From NCBI GenBank assembly GCA_030826265.1, contig JAPJOH010000004.1, positions 1 through 64,000 of the forward strand: DNA of 64,000 nt. The letters run 5' to 3'. How positions within the stretch are numbered: position 1 is the first letter of the stretch; every line of letters starts with the position of its first letter. A program made the position numbers and the translations under genes. The notes under the pieces are model-generated. The model was not told the DNA's origin, did not search any database, and saw nothing but the letters and a program-made list of their open reading frames with translations. The DNA comes from Collinsella aerofaciens. GTDB lineage: Bacteria; Actinomycetota; Coriobacteriia; Coriobacteriales; Coriobacteriaceae. This document shows positions 52,806 through 61,257 of this stretch, piece by piece.

Positions 52806-53363
52806 ATGAAAAAGAAGCTGCTGCTTGCGCCCCTCATGGCCGTCTTGGTTGCATGCGTGGTCTTGCTTTCCGGCTGTGGAGGTCCTTCGGTTGAGGAGCT
52901 CATCACCGAGGATCTTACGACGCAGTTTGACGAGGTCAAGAACGGTGGCGACGACTTCCTTTCTGGTCTGGAGGAGGCTTCGGGCGACGAGTTCGAGCAG
53001 CTGGGTATCGATCCCAAGGAGTATGCCAAGACCTATCTCGAGGGCTTTGACTACAAGATCGGCGACGTGACGGTCGACGAAGACAAGGGTGTCGCGACCG
53101 CCGAGGTCTCTATCACCTGCAAGTCTATGAACAAGATCGTCGAGGACTTCTCCACCCAGTATCAGGAGAAGGTCGCCGCGCTTGATACGGTTCCTTCCGA
53201 TGACGAGCTGTACAAGATGGCCGGTCAGGTTATGGTCGATGTGACCAAGGCCACCGAGCCCAGGAAGACCACGGTTATCTTCAAGTACACCTGCAACGAC
53301 GACGGCGAGTGGTCTGCCGACGACTCCGTCAACTCCGAGATGATGGATGCAATGCTGAGCTAG
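52806..53363 (+). CDS. Putative lipoprotein
   Basis: This 185-residue protein has a lipoprotein signal (MKKKLLLAPLM..., lipobox LSGC after residue 20) and a mixed alpha/beta domain with a DxxTxQFDEVKNGGDDF lead. No catalytic motif is visible; it resembles small secreted lipoproteins (DUF5105-like) of Actinomycetota, but this is only a guess. AGGAGGAA... precedes the ATG at 52806. The structured repeat copy B begins 5 bases after its stop. Confidence 0.8.
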   Translation: MKKKLLLAPLMAVLVACVVLLSGCGGPSVEELITEDLTTQFDEVKNGGDDFLSGLEEASGDEFEQLGIDPKEYAKTYLEGFDYKIGDVTVDEDKGVATAEVSITCKSMNKIVEDFSTQYQEKVAALDTVPSDDELYKMAGQVMVDVTKATEPRKTTVIFKYTCNDDGEWSADDSVNSEMMDAMLS

Positions 53364-53367
53364 TTCG

Positions 53368-53540
53368 TTGCGGCGTTTTACCAAACGCCGCAACTGCTCG
53401 ACGCTGCAAGCCCGCCAGAGCGGCAATCTGCCTTTCAACTTCGGCGGCATGACCAGAAGGTCAATGCCGCCTCGTTTCAAGGCACCTTGCTCGCTCTGGC
53501 GGGCTTTCGCTGTCGTTGCCAAAACAACGGTGTTCCCTTG
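53368..53540 (+). ncRNA. Covarying structured element, copy B
   Basis: GTTGCGGCGTT (53368-53378) pairs with AACGCCGCAAC (53385-53395) around TTACCA. The outer stem 53411-53423 with 53493-53505 is a perfect 13 bp. The inner hairpin 53444-53455 with 53460-53472 keeps the AGAA loop and the bulged A (53464). Compared with copy A, the stem bases differ but still pair. Conserved single-stranded blocks are CAATCTG, TTCAACTT, CGTTTCA and CTGTCGTTGCC. It starts 5 bases after a stop codon, as copy A starts right after pyrE. Confidence 0.6.
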
Positions 53541-53586
53541 GCTGGCTTAAAGTGGCGCTTGTACCTGTGGCGTTGCCATCGCTGAA

Positions 53587-53887
53587 GTAGTCATTGGGAA
53601 GGCGGCAGCTGGGGACGTTCCTTTTCTGCCGGTAGTTGGGGACACTCCTTGTGCCAGCGTTGCATCGAGTGCTTGGGAAGATGCGACCCGGTTTTTGGCC
53701 GAATAGTGGGTCGCATTTTCCGGATGGGGTGGGTTGCGGAAAGTGCGACCCGGAATATTGCTCTGAAACGGGATGCGGTTTCCCTGATGCGCCTCAAACG
53801 GAAAGCATATCCCATTCCGGAGCTCCAAAACGGGATGCGCTTTCCGCGCGGAAGAATTGTCGCAGCTGCGTTAAGCAGTGTCGCTCG
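53587..53887. repeat. Repeat module followed by three related hairpins
   Basis: 53587-53648 holds AGTCATTGGG and GGGGACGTTCC/GGGGACACTCC modules. 53677-53866 contains three tandem hairpins with related stems: ATGCGACCC/GGGTCGCAT (53681-53689 with 53708-53716), a second of GTGCGACCC/GGGATGCGG type (about 53740-53784), and a third of GGAAAGCATATCCC/GGGATGCGCTTTCC (about 53799-53846, G-U allowed). No ORF is supported. Confidence 0.65.
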
Positions 53888-54556
53888 TTACTCGCCCAGA
53901 ATCAGCGCCGCTAGCTCGTCCTGGGTGTCCACCACGTAGTCGGCGCCGGCGGACTCCAGCTCTGCGCGGCCGCGGAAGCCCCAGCTGACGCCTGCACTCT
54001 TAAGGCCGGCGTTGTGACCGGTCAGGATATCGACATTGGAATCGCCCACATAGAGCGTGGTCGACGGATCGGCGCCCAGCTCCTCCATCACATGCAGCGT
54101 AACAGGCGCCTCGGGCTTGGGCGGAAACGCATCGACGCGGCCCTGCACCAGCGCAAAGCGCTCGGAACCAAAATACTTCTCGATAAGCGGAGCCGCCGAG
54201 ACGTGGTCCTTGTTGGTGAGCACGGCAAGCTGAACGCCCGCGGCGCGTAGGCGGTCGAGCGTCTCGATCGTGCCGGCATAGGGGGCGGTGTGGTCTTCCT
54301 TGTGCTCGCCGTAGTAAGCCCTAAACTCGGCAAGCGCCTGCTCAAACATGCGGCCGTCGCCCGCATACTCGGCGGGCATAAAGCGCTCAACCAGCTTGAG
54401 CATGCCGTTTCCCACCTTGTAGCGGTACTCGTCTACGGCAAACGTGGGCCAGCCGTGCATCTCGCAGGTATGGTTGCCGGCGGCCGCCAGGTCCTCGAGT
54501 GTGTTGAGGATGGTGCCGTCCAGGTCAAAGATCACATGGGAAAAAGCTGCTGCCAT
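53888..54556 (-). CDS. HAD-family phosphatase (phosphoglycolate phosphatase-like)
   Basis: This 222-residue hydrolase has motif I VIFDLDGT with both Asp, motif II LTNKD, motif III Lys in PPKPE and motif IV GDSNVDI, plus a helical cap. It is close to Gph/PpaX-type phosphatases, but the substrate is not certain. The start was set at the ATG at 54556, which has GGGAG about 5 bases upstream; an ATG 15 bases earlier is possible. It lies 123 bases downstream of hypE on the same strand, probably outside that operon. Confidence 0.87.
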   Translation of the reverse strand: MAAAFSHVIFDLDGTILNTLEDLAAAGNHTCEMHGWPTFAVDEYRYKVGNGMLKLVERFMPAEYAGDGRMFEQALAEFRAYYGEHKEDHTAPYAGTIETLDRLRAAGVQLAVLTNKDHVSAAPLIEKYFGSERFALVQGRVDAFPPKPEAPVTLHVMEELGADPSTTLYVGDSNVDILTGHNAGLKSAGVSWGFRGRAELESAGADYVVDTQDELAALILGE

Positions 54557-54679
54557 AAAAACTCCCGTCATTGGGTTTAAAACGCACCCCATAATACTGG
54601 GCTTCCGCGTTGGGCGTGCTTGGAATCTGAACATCTCCAGGGGTATCAGGCCGCATCGCGCCGACCGTGTGGTTTCGCC

Positions 54680-55714
54680 CTAGCAAATCCTCGGCAGCTG
54701 TTCTCCCACGAGCATGTCGAGGATGCGGGTCGAGCCCCAGCCGGTGCGCACGCGCACGGCGGGGCGGGCGCCCTCGGCAAGTGGCAGCACGCGACCGATG
54801 ATGGCGGCGTTCTCGCCGTAGTGGGCGGCGCGCATGGCGCTCAGTGCGGCATCGGCTTGCTCGGCCGGTACGACGGCGACCATCTTGCCCTCGTTTGCCA
54901 CCTGCAACACATCGTAGCCGAGCATCTCGCAGGCGGCCTGCACGTCGGGACGCACGGGCACGGCATCCTCGTCGACCTCCATGGCGACATTGCTGGCCTG
55001 GGCAAACTCGTTGAGTGTGGACGCTAGGCCACCGCGCGTGGGGTCGCGAAAGCAACGCGTGCCGGGCGCTGCGGCCAGAACGTCGGCAATCAGGTGGTTG
55101 AGCGGCGCGGCATCGCTTTCGATGGTGCTCGAAAACGCCAGACCCTCGCGTTGGCTCATGATAGCGATGCCGTGGTCACCCAGTGTACCTGAGACCAGGA
55201 TGACATCGCCGGGCTGGCAGTTTGCGCCGCTGAGCGCCACGCCCGCAGGCACCTCGCCCACGCCGGCGGTATTGATATAGACGCCGTCGGCCCCGCCGCG
55301 CTCGACCACCTTAGTGTCGCCCGTGATTATGGACACGCCCGCCTCGCGCGCCGTCTCGGCCATCGTCTGCACAATCTGGCGGAGCTTATCCATGGGATAG
55401 CCCTCTTCGAGGATAAAGCCGCACGACAGGTAGCGCACGTTGGCGCCCGAGGTCGCGACGTCGTTGACGGTTCCGCACACGGCGAGGCGGCCGATGTTGC
55501 CACCGGGGAAGAACTGCGGCGAGACTACAAAGCTGTCGGTCGACATGGCGATGCGCCCGCTCGCGGGCAGCGCGGCGACGCCGGCATCGTTGCCTTCGAG
55601 CAGCTCGGGCGACCCAAAGGCATCCAAAAAGACCTCATCGATGATGCGTTTCATCATCTGGCCGCCGGAGCCGTGGCCCAGCAGGACGGTGCTATCGGTA
55701 ACGCTATGGGACAT
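54680..55714 (-). CDS. hypE: Hydrogenase maturation protein HypE
   Basis: This 344-residue protein dehydrates the carbamoylated C-terminal Cys to the cyanide ligand precursor for the NiFe centre. The AIR-synthase-like fold has GHGSGG at the N-terminus and conserved STDSFVV and FRDPTRGG, and the protein ends in PRIC with the reactive terminal Cys. The start was set at the ATG at 55714, with GGAG about 8 bases upstream. Downstream partner of HypF in the operon. Confidence 0.95.
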   Translation of the reverse strand: MSHSVTDSTVLLGHGSGGQMMKRIIDEVFLDAFGSPELLEGNDAGVAALPASGRIAMSTDSFVVSPQFFPGGNIGRLAVCGTVNDVATSGANVRYLSCGFILEEGYPMDKLRQIVQTMAETAREAGVSIITGDTKVVERGGADGVYINTAGVGEVPAGVALSGANCQPGDVILVSGTLGDHGIAIMSQREGLAFSSTIESDAAPLNHLIADVLAAAPGTRCFRDPTRGGLASTLNEFAQASNVAMEVDEDAVPVRPDVQAACEMLGYDVLQVANEGKMVAVVPAEQADAALSAMRAAHYGENAAIIGRVLPLAEGARPAVRVRTGWGSTRILDMLVGEQLPRIC

Positions 55715-55798
55715 ATCGAAAACTCCAATCGTGGGTGGAATTATATGGGTGAGGCGCACCGTCGACTGGTCCGCCGTTCGTTAGAACGGCGGAACCTA

Positions 55799-56911
55799 TT
55801 AGCCTCGGTAGCGGAAATATGCTGCGCAGCTGCCCTCGGAGCTCACCATGCAGGGGCCGACGGGATGCTCGGGCGTACAAGCGTGGCCGAACAGGGGGCA
55901 GTCGCTCGGCGTAATGGCCCCGCGCAGCACGTCGCCGCAGCGGCACCCGCGTGGCTCGACCGTCGGCTCGATGGGCACGTCAAAGCGCATGCTGGCATCA
56001 AAGTGCGAAAACTCGGGACGAATGGCGAGTCCTGAAGCCGCAATCGATCCCAGCCCGCGCCATGTGGTATCGCACGGCTCAAATACCTGCTCGACCAGCT
56101 GGCGCGCCACGGGATTGCCGTCGGCATTGACGCCGCGACGGTAGGCGTTGTCGATCGCGGGTTGCCCCTCAACAACCATCTGGACCAGCATGCAGATACC
56201 CTGCAAGATGTCGACCGGCTCAAATCCCGTTACCACGCCTGGAGTCTTAAACTCGTCGACCAAAAAGCCAAAGGGGGCCAAGCCCGTGATGGTGGCGACG
56301 TGGCCCGGCAGGATAAAGCCGTCGATGGCGGTCTCGGGGTCGTTAGCGATGGCGCGCAACGCCGGCGGCGTGGTCTTGTGGGCGCAATAGACCGAGAAAT
56401 TCAAAAGCCCGCGCGCCTCGGCCTCCAAGATGGCGGCGGCGATGGTGGGCGTCGTAGTCTCAAAGCCCACGCCCATAAAAATGACCGGGCGATCAGGGTT
56501 TTGCTCGGCGATATCGAGTGCATCGAGCGGGGAGTAGACGATGCGAATATCGCGCCCCGCCGCCTTTTGCGCAGCGAGCGAGGTGGATGATCCGGGCACG
56601 CGCATCATGTCGCCAAAGGTGGTGATGATGGCGCCGTCTATGTTGGCGAGCGCGATTGCGTGGTCGATGTCGCGGTTGGCGGTGACGCAGACGGGGCAGC
56701 CCGGGCCGCTCAGCAGCTTGAGCCCGGCCGGCATAATGGAGCGAAAGCCATAGCGCCCGATGCTCACGGTATGTGTGCCGCAGACTTCCATAAGGCTGAT
56801 GGCGCGGTCGCCGACAAGCTCATGAATGCGCTCGATGAGCTCGCGAGCCAGCTTGGAATCGCGAAATGCCGAAAAGTCGATACCGGAGCGCGCCGGCTGT
56901 CCGGCCGCCAC
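55799..56911 (-). CDS. hypD: Hydrogenase maturation protein HypD
   Basis: This 370-residue protein carries the [4Fe-4S] cluster and, with HypC, scaffolds the Fe(CN)2CO centre. EVCGTHT and GPGCPVC hold the redox thiols, and the C-terminal cluster Cys are in RGCRCGDVL, DCPLFGHACTP and GPCMVS. GTG start at 56911 overlaps the hypC stop codon by one base, so the two are translationally coupled. Length is typical. Confidence 0.96.
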   Translation of the reverse strand: MAAGQPARSGIDFSAFRDSKLARELIERIHELVGDRAISLMEVCGTHTVSIGRYGFRSIMPAGLKLLSGPGCPVCVTANRDIDHAIALANIDGAIITTFGDMMRVPGSSTSLAAQKAAGRDIRIVYSPLDALDIAEQNPDRPVIFMGVGFETTTPTIAAAILEAEARGLLNFSVYCAHKTTPPALRAIANDPETAIDGFILPGHVATITGLAPFGFLVDEFKTPGVVTGFEPVDILQGICMLVQMVVEGQPAIDNAYRRGVNADGNPVARQLVEQVFEPCDTTWRGLGSIAASGLAIRPEFSHFDASMRFDVPIEPTVEPRGCRCGDVLRGAITPSDCPLFGHACTPEHPVGPCMVSSEGSCAAYFRYRG

Positions 56912-57171
56912 TAGTATGCCTCGGCCGGGTTGCTGGCCAGTTGGTCTTCTTCGGCCAGTTCGGTCATGGCATTAACGAGCTCGAGCGTTTCTTGCGCTTC
57001 CTGCTCGTCGACGATCTGGATGCCAAAGCCGGCGTGTACGAGAATATAGTCGCCTACCTGCGCCGTCGGCACGAGTCTCAGCGACACGGGGCGCTCGATG
57101 CCCATCATGTCGACGGTGGCCTTGAGGTCGTCGTCGCGTTTGACTACTTTGCCGGGAACGGCAAGGCACAT
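56911..57171 (-). CDS. hypC: Hydrogenase maturation chaperone HypC
   Basis: This 86-residue protein starts MCLAVPGKV; Cys2 binds the iron intermediate and HypD. A GDYILVHAGFG strand and acidic helix follow, as in the family. It sits between hypF and hypD in the leftward operon. Confidence 0.95.
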   Translation of the reverse strand: MCLAVPGKVVKRDDDLKATVDMMGIERPVSLRLVPTAQVGDYILVHAGFGIQIVDEQEAQETLELVNAMTELAEEDQLASNPAEAY

Positions 57172-57305
57172 ATTGTTCTCCTTTTATACGCTTTGCGCTG
57201 GATGGGCGCTTAATAATCCATCAGTTGATGGTAGCGCTCGCGGGGTTCGCGGGCAAACGCGTTACGCCTGTGAGACGGCTGGGCGCGGCGGCGTGCGAGG
57301 GCGAG

Positions 57306-59777
57306 CTACTGTGATGCAATCTGCGCGAGGCGAGCGCGTGCGACTGCTGCCTGACCGTAGGCGATGCAGCCGTCATTGACGGGTACGGTGTGGGGGACAA
57401 GGACAGTAAAGCCTGCGCTTTTGAGCTCGCGGGTGAGAAGCTGAAGCAGAAGTCGGTTCATGAACACGCCGCCCGAGAGCGCGACGGTGTCGATGCCCTC
57501 GTGCATGCAGATATCGCTGGCGATGCGCGCCGAGGAGCGCGCGACGGCGACATGGAAATCGAGTGCGAGCCTGTCGGCGGGCGCTCCGGCTTCAATTCCT
57601 CCCAAAAGTGCCTCAAAGAGTGCTTTCTGGTCCAGAACATAGGGGCCGTCCAGCCACGATGGGTCAGATGCGGAATAGCCGGCGTTGTCGTCGGGAAAAT
57701 GGGCGATTTCGCTGTCGAGCGCGCGCCAGGCGGCGGCTTCGAGCTCGATGGCGGGTTCGCCCTCGTAGGTTGCCTGGCCGCAAATGCCCAAAATCGCGGC
57801 TGCGGCATCAAACAGGCGACCCATGCTGCTAGTGCGCGGACTGTTGATGCCGCGCTCGATCATCGTTGCCGTTATGCTGCGCGTTTGCTCGTCAAGGCTG
57901 TTCAAGAGCCCCACAGCTCCCGGGTGCTCGAGCAGGTCGAGCTCGCTGAGCAGGGCAAAGGCGTTGCGGCGGGCATCGTGTACGGATGCGGCGCCACCGG
58001 GGAGCGCCCAGGTGCGCAGATGCGCGACGCGCTCAAAATCGGCGAGACGGGAGATAAGAAACTCACCGCCCCATATGGTGCCATCGGTGCCGGCGCCCGT
58101 GCCGTCGAAGGCGATGCCGAGGACGCGTGCATCGGGCGCAAGCCGGCCTGCGACAATCGCCTCTGCCATTACGCTCGCGATGTGCGCATGATGGTGCTGG
58201 ACTTCGATAAGCGGCAGATTGTGCTCCCGTGCCTGCTCGCGCGCCCATTGGCTCGACAGATAGCTGGGATGCATGTCGCATGCCAAGGCGGCAGCCGCCA
58301 GGTCAAAGAGGTTTTCCAGACGCGTGCGTGCGGCGCTCCAGGCATCGAAAGTCGCGCCGTTTTCGACATCGCCGATATGCTGCGACACAAAACAGGTCGT
58401 ATGACCGTTGGCGTCCTCGCGCGTGAGCGCGATCGTGGCTTTTTGCTGCGGACCGCAGGCGAGCACGCAGGGCGAGGTGCCGTTGAGCTCCGGCAACGAC
58501 AGCGGCTGCGGCGCATATCCGCGTGCGCGACGCACGGGCATGACGTCGCCGTCGACCACGCGTACCACGGAGTCGTCGTAGCGCGACAGAATTGCGCGGT
58601 CGTTGCCGAGCAACGCGTCGGCGATGCCGGCGGCAACGAGATGCTCCCATGCAAGGGCATCGTCGGTCTCGATGGGCTCTTCGCTCAGGTTTCCGCTGGT
58701 CATGACGAGTGCGCTCATGCCGCGCGCCGCGGCCGCGGCGAGCAGTAAATGTTGAAGCGGGGTGTAGGGGAGCATGACGCCGAGCTCGGGCAAGTCGTGC
58801 GCGACGGATGGCGCGAGCTCAGGGGCGTCGGGGGAGCCGTAGGCGTCGTTGCCGGTTACGCGGCGACGCAGCAGCACGATGGGACGAACGCTGCCGGCAA
58901 GAAGATTACGCTCAACGCCATCGATGTGACACAGGCGCTCGGCGTCGGCAAGGTCGCGCACCATAACGGCAAGCGGCTTATTGCTGCGACGCTTGCGACG
59001 GCGCAGCTCGCGTACCGCTTGTTCGTTGGTGGCATCGCAGGCCAGGTGGAATCCGCCCAGACCCTTGATGGCGACGATGCCGCCGCCAGCCAGCAGCTCG
59101 ACGCAGCGTTCGATGATGGCATCGCTGGCCTCGCGCGTGGAGCCGACGGCTGGTGTCGCGTCGACCGCCGTTGGCACAACACCGCAATTGACCTCACGCC
59201 ACGTAATATGCGGTCCACAATCAAAGCAGGCATCGGGCTGCGCGTGAAATCGCCGATCGAGCGGATCGGCATACTCTGCGGCGCAGGTGGGGCACATGGG
59301 AAAGCGATTCATCGAGGTGGCCGCTCGGTCATAGGGCAGCGAGCGAATGATGGTAAAGCGCGGTCCGCAGTTGGTGCAGTTGATAAAGGGATAGTGAAAG
59401 CGTCGGTCGGCGGGGTCGAACAGCTCGCGCAGGCAGTCGTCGCACGTGGCGATGTCGGGTGAGATGAGCGTCGTGTGGGCAGTTTGATCCTGTGACGCCA
59501 CAATGCGAAAACCCTGCTCGTTAGCGGCGTCCCAGTTGCCGGGTGCTAGGTCCATAACCTCGACATGCTCAACGCGGGTCGCGGCAGGCGCGTGCTCCGA
59601 CAGCGCGGCGACAAAGCCGTCGAGCGCCTCGACCGAAGCGTGCGCCTCGATATGCACGCCGTCGCCCGCGTTGAGCACCCAGCCGCAAATGCCGTGCGCC
59701 ATGGCCTCGCGATACACAAACGGTCGCATGCCGACACCCTGCACAATGCCCGTTACATGGATATGCGCATGTCGCAT
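57306..59777 (-). CDS. hypF: Hydrogenase maturation carbamoyltransferase HypF
   Basis: This 823-residue protein makes carbamoyl-AMP and passes it to HypE. Domain order: acylphosphatase (GIVQGVGMRPFVYR, residues about 1-90), two zinc fingers (CDDCLREL...CTNCGPRF and CPTCAAEY...CFDCGPH, about 110-190), YrdC-like domain (about 210-400) and a Kae1-like carbamoyltransferase domain with HHHAHIASV. Start ATG 59777 has GGAGGG upstream; the open frame before it is not homologous. 134 bp separate its stop from hypC. Confidence 0.95.
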   Translation of the reverse strand: MRHAHIHVTGIVQGVGMRPFVYREAMAHGICGWVLNAGDGVHIEAHASVEALDGFVAALSEHAPAATRVEHVEVMDLAPGNWDAANEQGFRIVASQDQTAHTTLISPDIATCDDCLRELFDPADRRFHYPFINCTNCGPRFTIIRSLPYDRAATSMNRFPMCPTCAAEYADPLDRRFHAQPDACFDCGPHITWREVNCGVVPTAVDATPAVGSTREASDAIIERCVELLAGGGIVAIKGLGGFHLACDATNEQAVRELRRRKRRSNKPLAVMVRDLADAERLCHIDGVERNLLAGSVRPIVLLRRRVTGNDAYGSPDAPELAPSVAHDLPELGVMLPYTPLQHLLLAAAAARGMSALVMTSGNLSEEPIETDDALAWEHLVAAGIADALLGNDRAILSRYDDSVVRVVDGDVMPVRRARGYAPQPLSLPELNGTSPCVLACGPQQKATIALTREDANGHTTCFVSQHIGDVENGATFDAWSAARTRLENLFDLAAAALACDMHPSYLSSQWAREQAREHNLPLIEVQHHHAHIASVMAEAIVAGRLAPDARVLGIAFDGTGAGTDGTIWGGEFLISRLADFERVAHLRTWALPGGAASVHDARRNAFALLSELDLLEHPGAVGLLNSLDEQTRSITATMIERGINSPRTSSMGRLFDAAAAILGICGQATYEGEPAIELEAAAWRALDSEIAHFPDDNAGYSASDPSWLDGPYVLDQKALFEALLGGIEAGAPADRLALDFHVAVARSSARIASDICMHEGIDTVALSGGVFMNRLLLQLLTRELKSAGFTVLVPHTVPVNDGCIAYGQAAVARARLAQIASQ

Positions 59778-59806
59778 GCGACCCTCCTTCGTTGAAATGT
59801 GTGCTG

Positions 59807-60319
59807 TTACAGCCCCAAGCTCTGCTTGGTGGCGGCGCACGTGAGCTCGCCGTGCTTAACGCCGCGCAGGCCCAGCAGGCGGTCGGCTAGTTCGTAGACG
59901 CGCTCGCCGCGACCCTTGAGTGCCAGGATTTCCAAGCAGTTGTGGTGATCCAAATGCACGTGCATCGTCGATACGATCTCGTCGGTGTAGTCGTGCTGCA
60001 CCTCGTCCAAGCGGCGCGTCAGATCGCCGGTGTGATGGTCGTAGATCATGGTGAGCGACCCGATAACGTGCTCATCGGGCGTGCGCATCTGCTCTTTGGC
60101 GATCGAGGCGCGAATCAAATCGCGCACGGCCTCGGAGCGGTTGGCCACGTCGCCGCGGCGCGCGATCTGCTCGTCAAAACGGCGCAGCAGGTCGTCGGGT
60201 GCGGTAACCGAAAAACGGACCAGCTCGGAGCCGGAGCCACTACAGTGGCAGCCCGCGTCACCGTCCGCCCCGTGCGGATGCTCGTGCTCGTACCCGCAGC
60301 AGTGCTCGTGTTCGGCCAC
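59807..60319 (-). CDS. nikR: Nickel-responsive regulator NikR with His/Cys-rich N-terminal extension
   Basis: This 170-residue regulator represses nickel uptake genes when nickel is plentiful. The ribbon-helix-helix DNA-binding part begins about residue 33 (VRFSVTAPDDLL), and the ACT-like domain carries the nickel ligands HVHLDHHNC. Ordinary NikR is about 130-150 residues; here residues 1-31 are an additional tail with seven His/Cys-rich positions (HEHCCGYEHEHPHG, CHC). GTG start at 60319, with one base between it and the preceding stop. It lies directly ahead of hypF, so hydrogenase maturation may be nickel-regulated. Confidence 0.9.
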   Translation of the reverse strand: MAEHEHCCGYEHEHPHGADGDAGCHCSGSGSELVRFSVTAPDDLLRRFDEQIARRGDVANRSEAVRDLIRASIAKEQMRTPDEHVIGSLTMIYDHHTGDLTRRLDEVQHDYTDEIVSTMHVHLDHHNCLEILALKGRGERVYELADRLLGLRGVKHGELTCAATKQSLGL

Positions 60320-60320
60320 C

Positions 60321-60569
60321 TTACACCAGCTTCACGGAGCCGACGGAGTTGTGGTCGGCCTCGATGGCTTCCTCGTAGCCCTCGAGCGCGTCATGCGCCT
60401 CGTGGAGCGCGGCCATGGCGGCCTCGAGCTTGGCGCCGATGCGCTCCATGTCAAAATTCTCGGTCGCATGCAGCAGCTGATGGCTCCACTCGTGAGCGAG
60501 CTCGATGGTGTCGTCGACCTGTTTGACGCTCATGGCAAGCTGGCTCATGTTCATTCCAACATCATGCAT
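60321..60569 (-). CDS. Small helical protein, first gene of the hyp operon
   Basis: This 82-residue protein is predicted to be all helical, with two or three amphipathic segments and several His and Glu (AHEWSHQLLHATENFD, LHEAHDALEGYEEAIEADH). I do not recognise the family. GGAG about 7 bases upstream supports the ATG. Its stop is one base before the nikR start, so the two are coupled. Position suggests a nickel- or hydrogenase-related accessory role. Confidence 0.75.
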   Translation of the reverse strand: MHDVGMNMSQLAMSVKQVDDTIELAHEWSHQLLHATENFDMERIGAKLEAAMAALHEAHDALEGYEEAIEADHNSVGSVKLV

Positions 60570-60641
60570 GGAAAATCTCCTTTTGTATGGGGCAGTTCAG
60601 TGGTTCAGATTTTACTACGCCCGCTCTGCGTGCAGCTGCAT

Positions 60642-60679
60642 AAGAAAACGGGTACGAGTCTGTGCGACTCGCACCCGTT
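60642..60679 (-). terminator. Terminator of the thioredoxin gene
   Basis: AACGGGT-CGAGTC (60647-60660) pairs with GACTCG-ACCCGTT (60666-60679) and on the minus strand is followed by TTTTCTT. Confidence 0.8.
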
Positions 60680-60800
60680 CACTGGGGGCTGTTTGTGACT
60701 ACCATACTATCCGTGGTTGCACTCGGTGCATCTAGAAGTCCGGCGAGCGGTGCAAAAGCGCTCATGGGCGGCAGGCAGACGGCAACATGTAACAAGCGTA

Positions 60801-61121
60801 TTACAGATGCTTCTCCAGCAGCGCCTGCAGCCTCGCCTTGGGCAGAGCGCCAACCGAGCGGTCAATCTCCTCGCCGTTCTTAAACACAATCAGCGTGGGG
60901 ATGCTCATGACGCCATACTTCATGGCCAGGTCCTGGTTGTCGTCGACGTTGCATTTGGCAACGGCAAGCTTGCCCGCCAGCTCATCGGCAACCTCGTCAA
61001 CGATGGGCGAGAGGGAGCGGCAGGGACCGCACCACGGTGCCCAAAAATCAACCAGCACGGGAAGGTTGCCGTTAACGACGGAATCGAAATTTTCGGGGGT
61101 AATCTGCTTAATGTCAGCCAT
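60801..61121 (-). CDS. trxA: Thioredoxin
   Basis: This 106-residue protein reduces disulfides in the cytoplasm with thioredoxin reductase. The active site is WCGPC at about residues 30-34, followed by a cis-Pro in MSIPTLIVF. GGAGG lies about 5 bases before the ATG at 61121; the longer frame upstream is rejected. It is divergent from the next gene. Confidence 0.94.
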   Translation of the reverse strand: MADIKQITPENFDSVVNGNLPVLVDFWAPWCGPCRSLSPIVDEVADELAGKLAVAKCNVDDNQDLAMKYGVMSIPTLIVFKNGEEIDRSVGALPKARLQALLEKHL

Positions 61122-61257
61122 GGTGACCTCCATAATGCGACGCGGCTCAGCCGCGTAAAACTCAGTACGACCGTGCTTATACCCAGCCGCCCGCAAAGCA
61201 GCCACTCGCGGGCAGCTCTTTTATATAATGGTGGGCACGCAAACGATTGGAGAGCGC

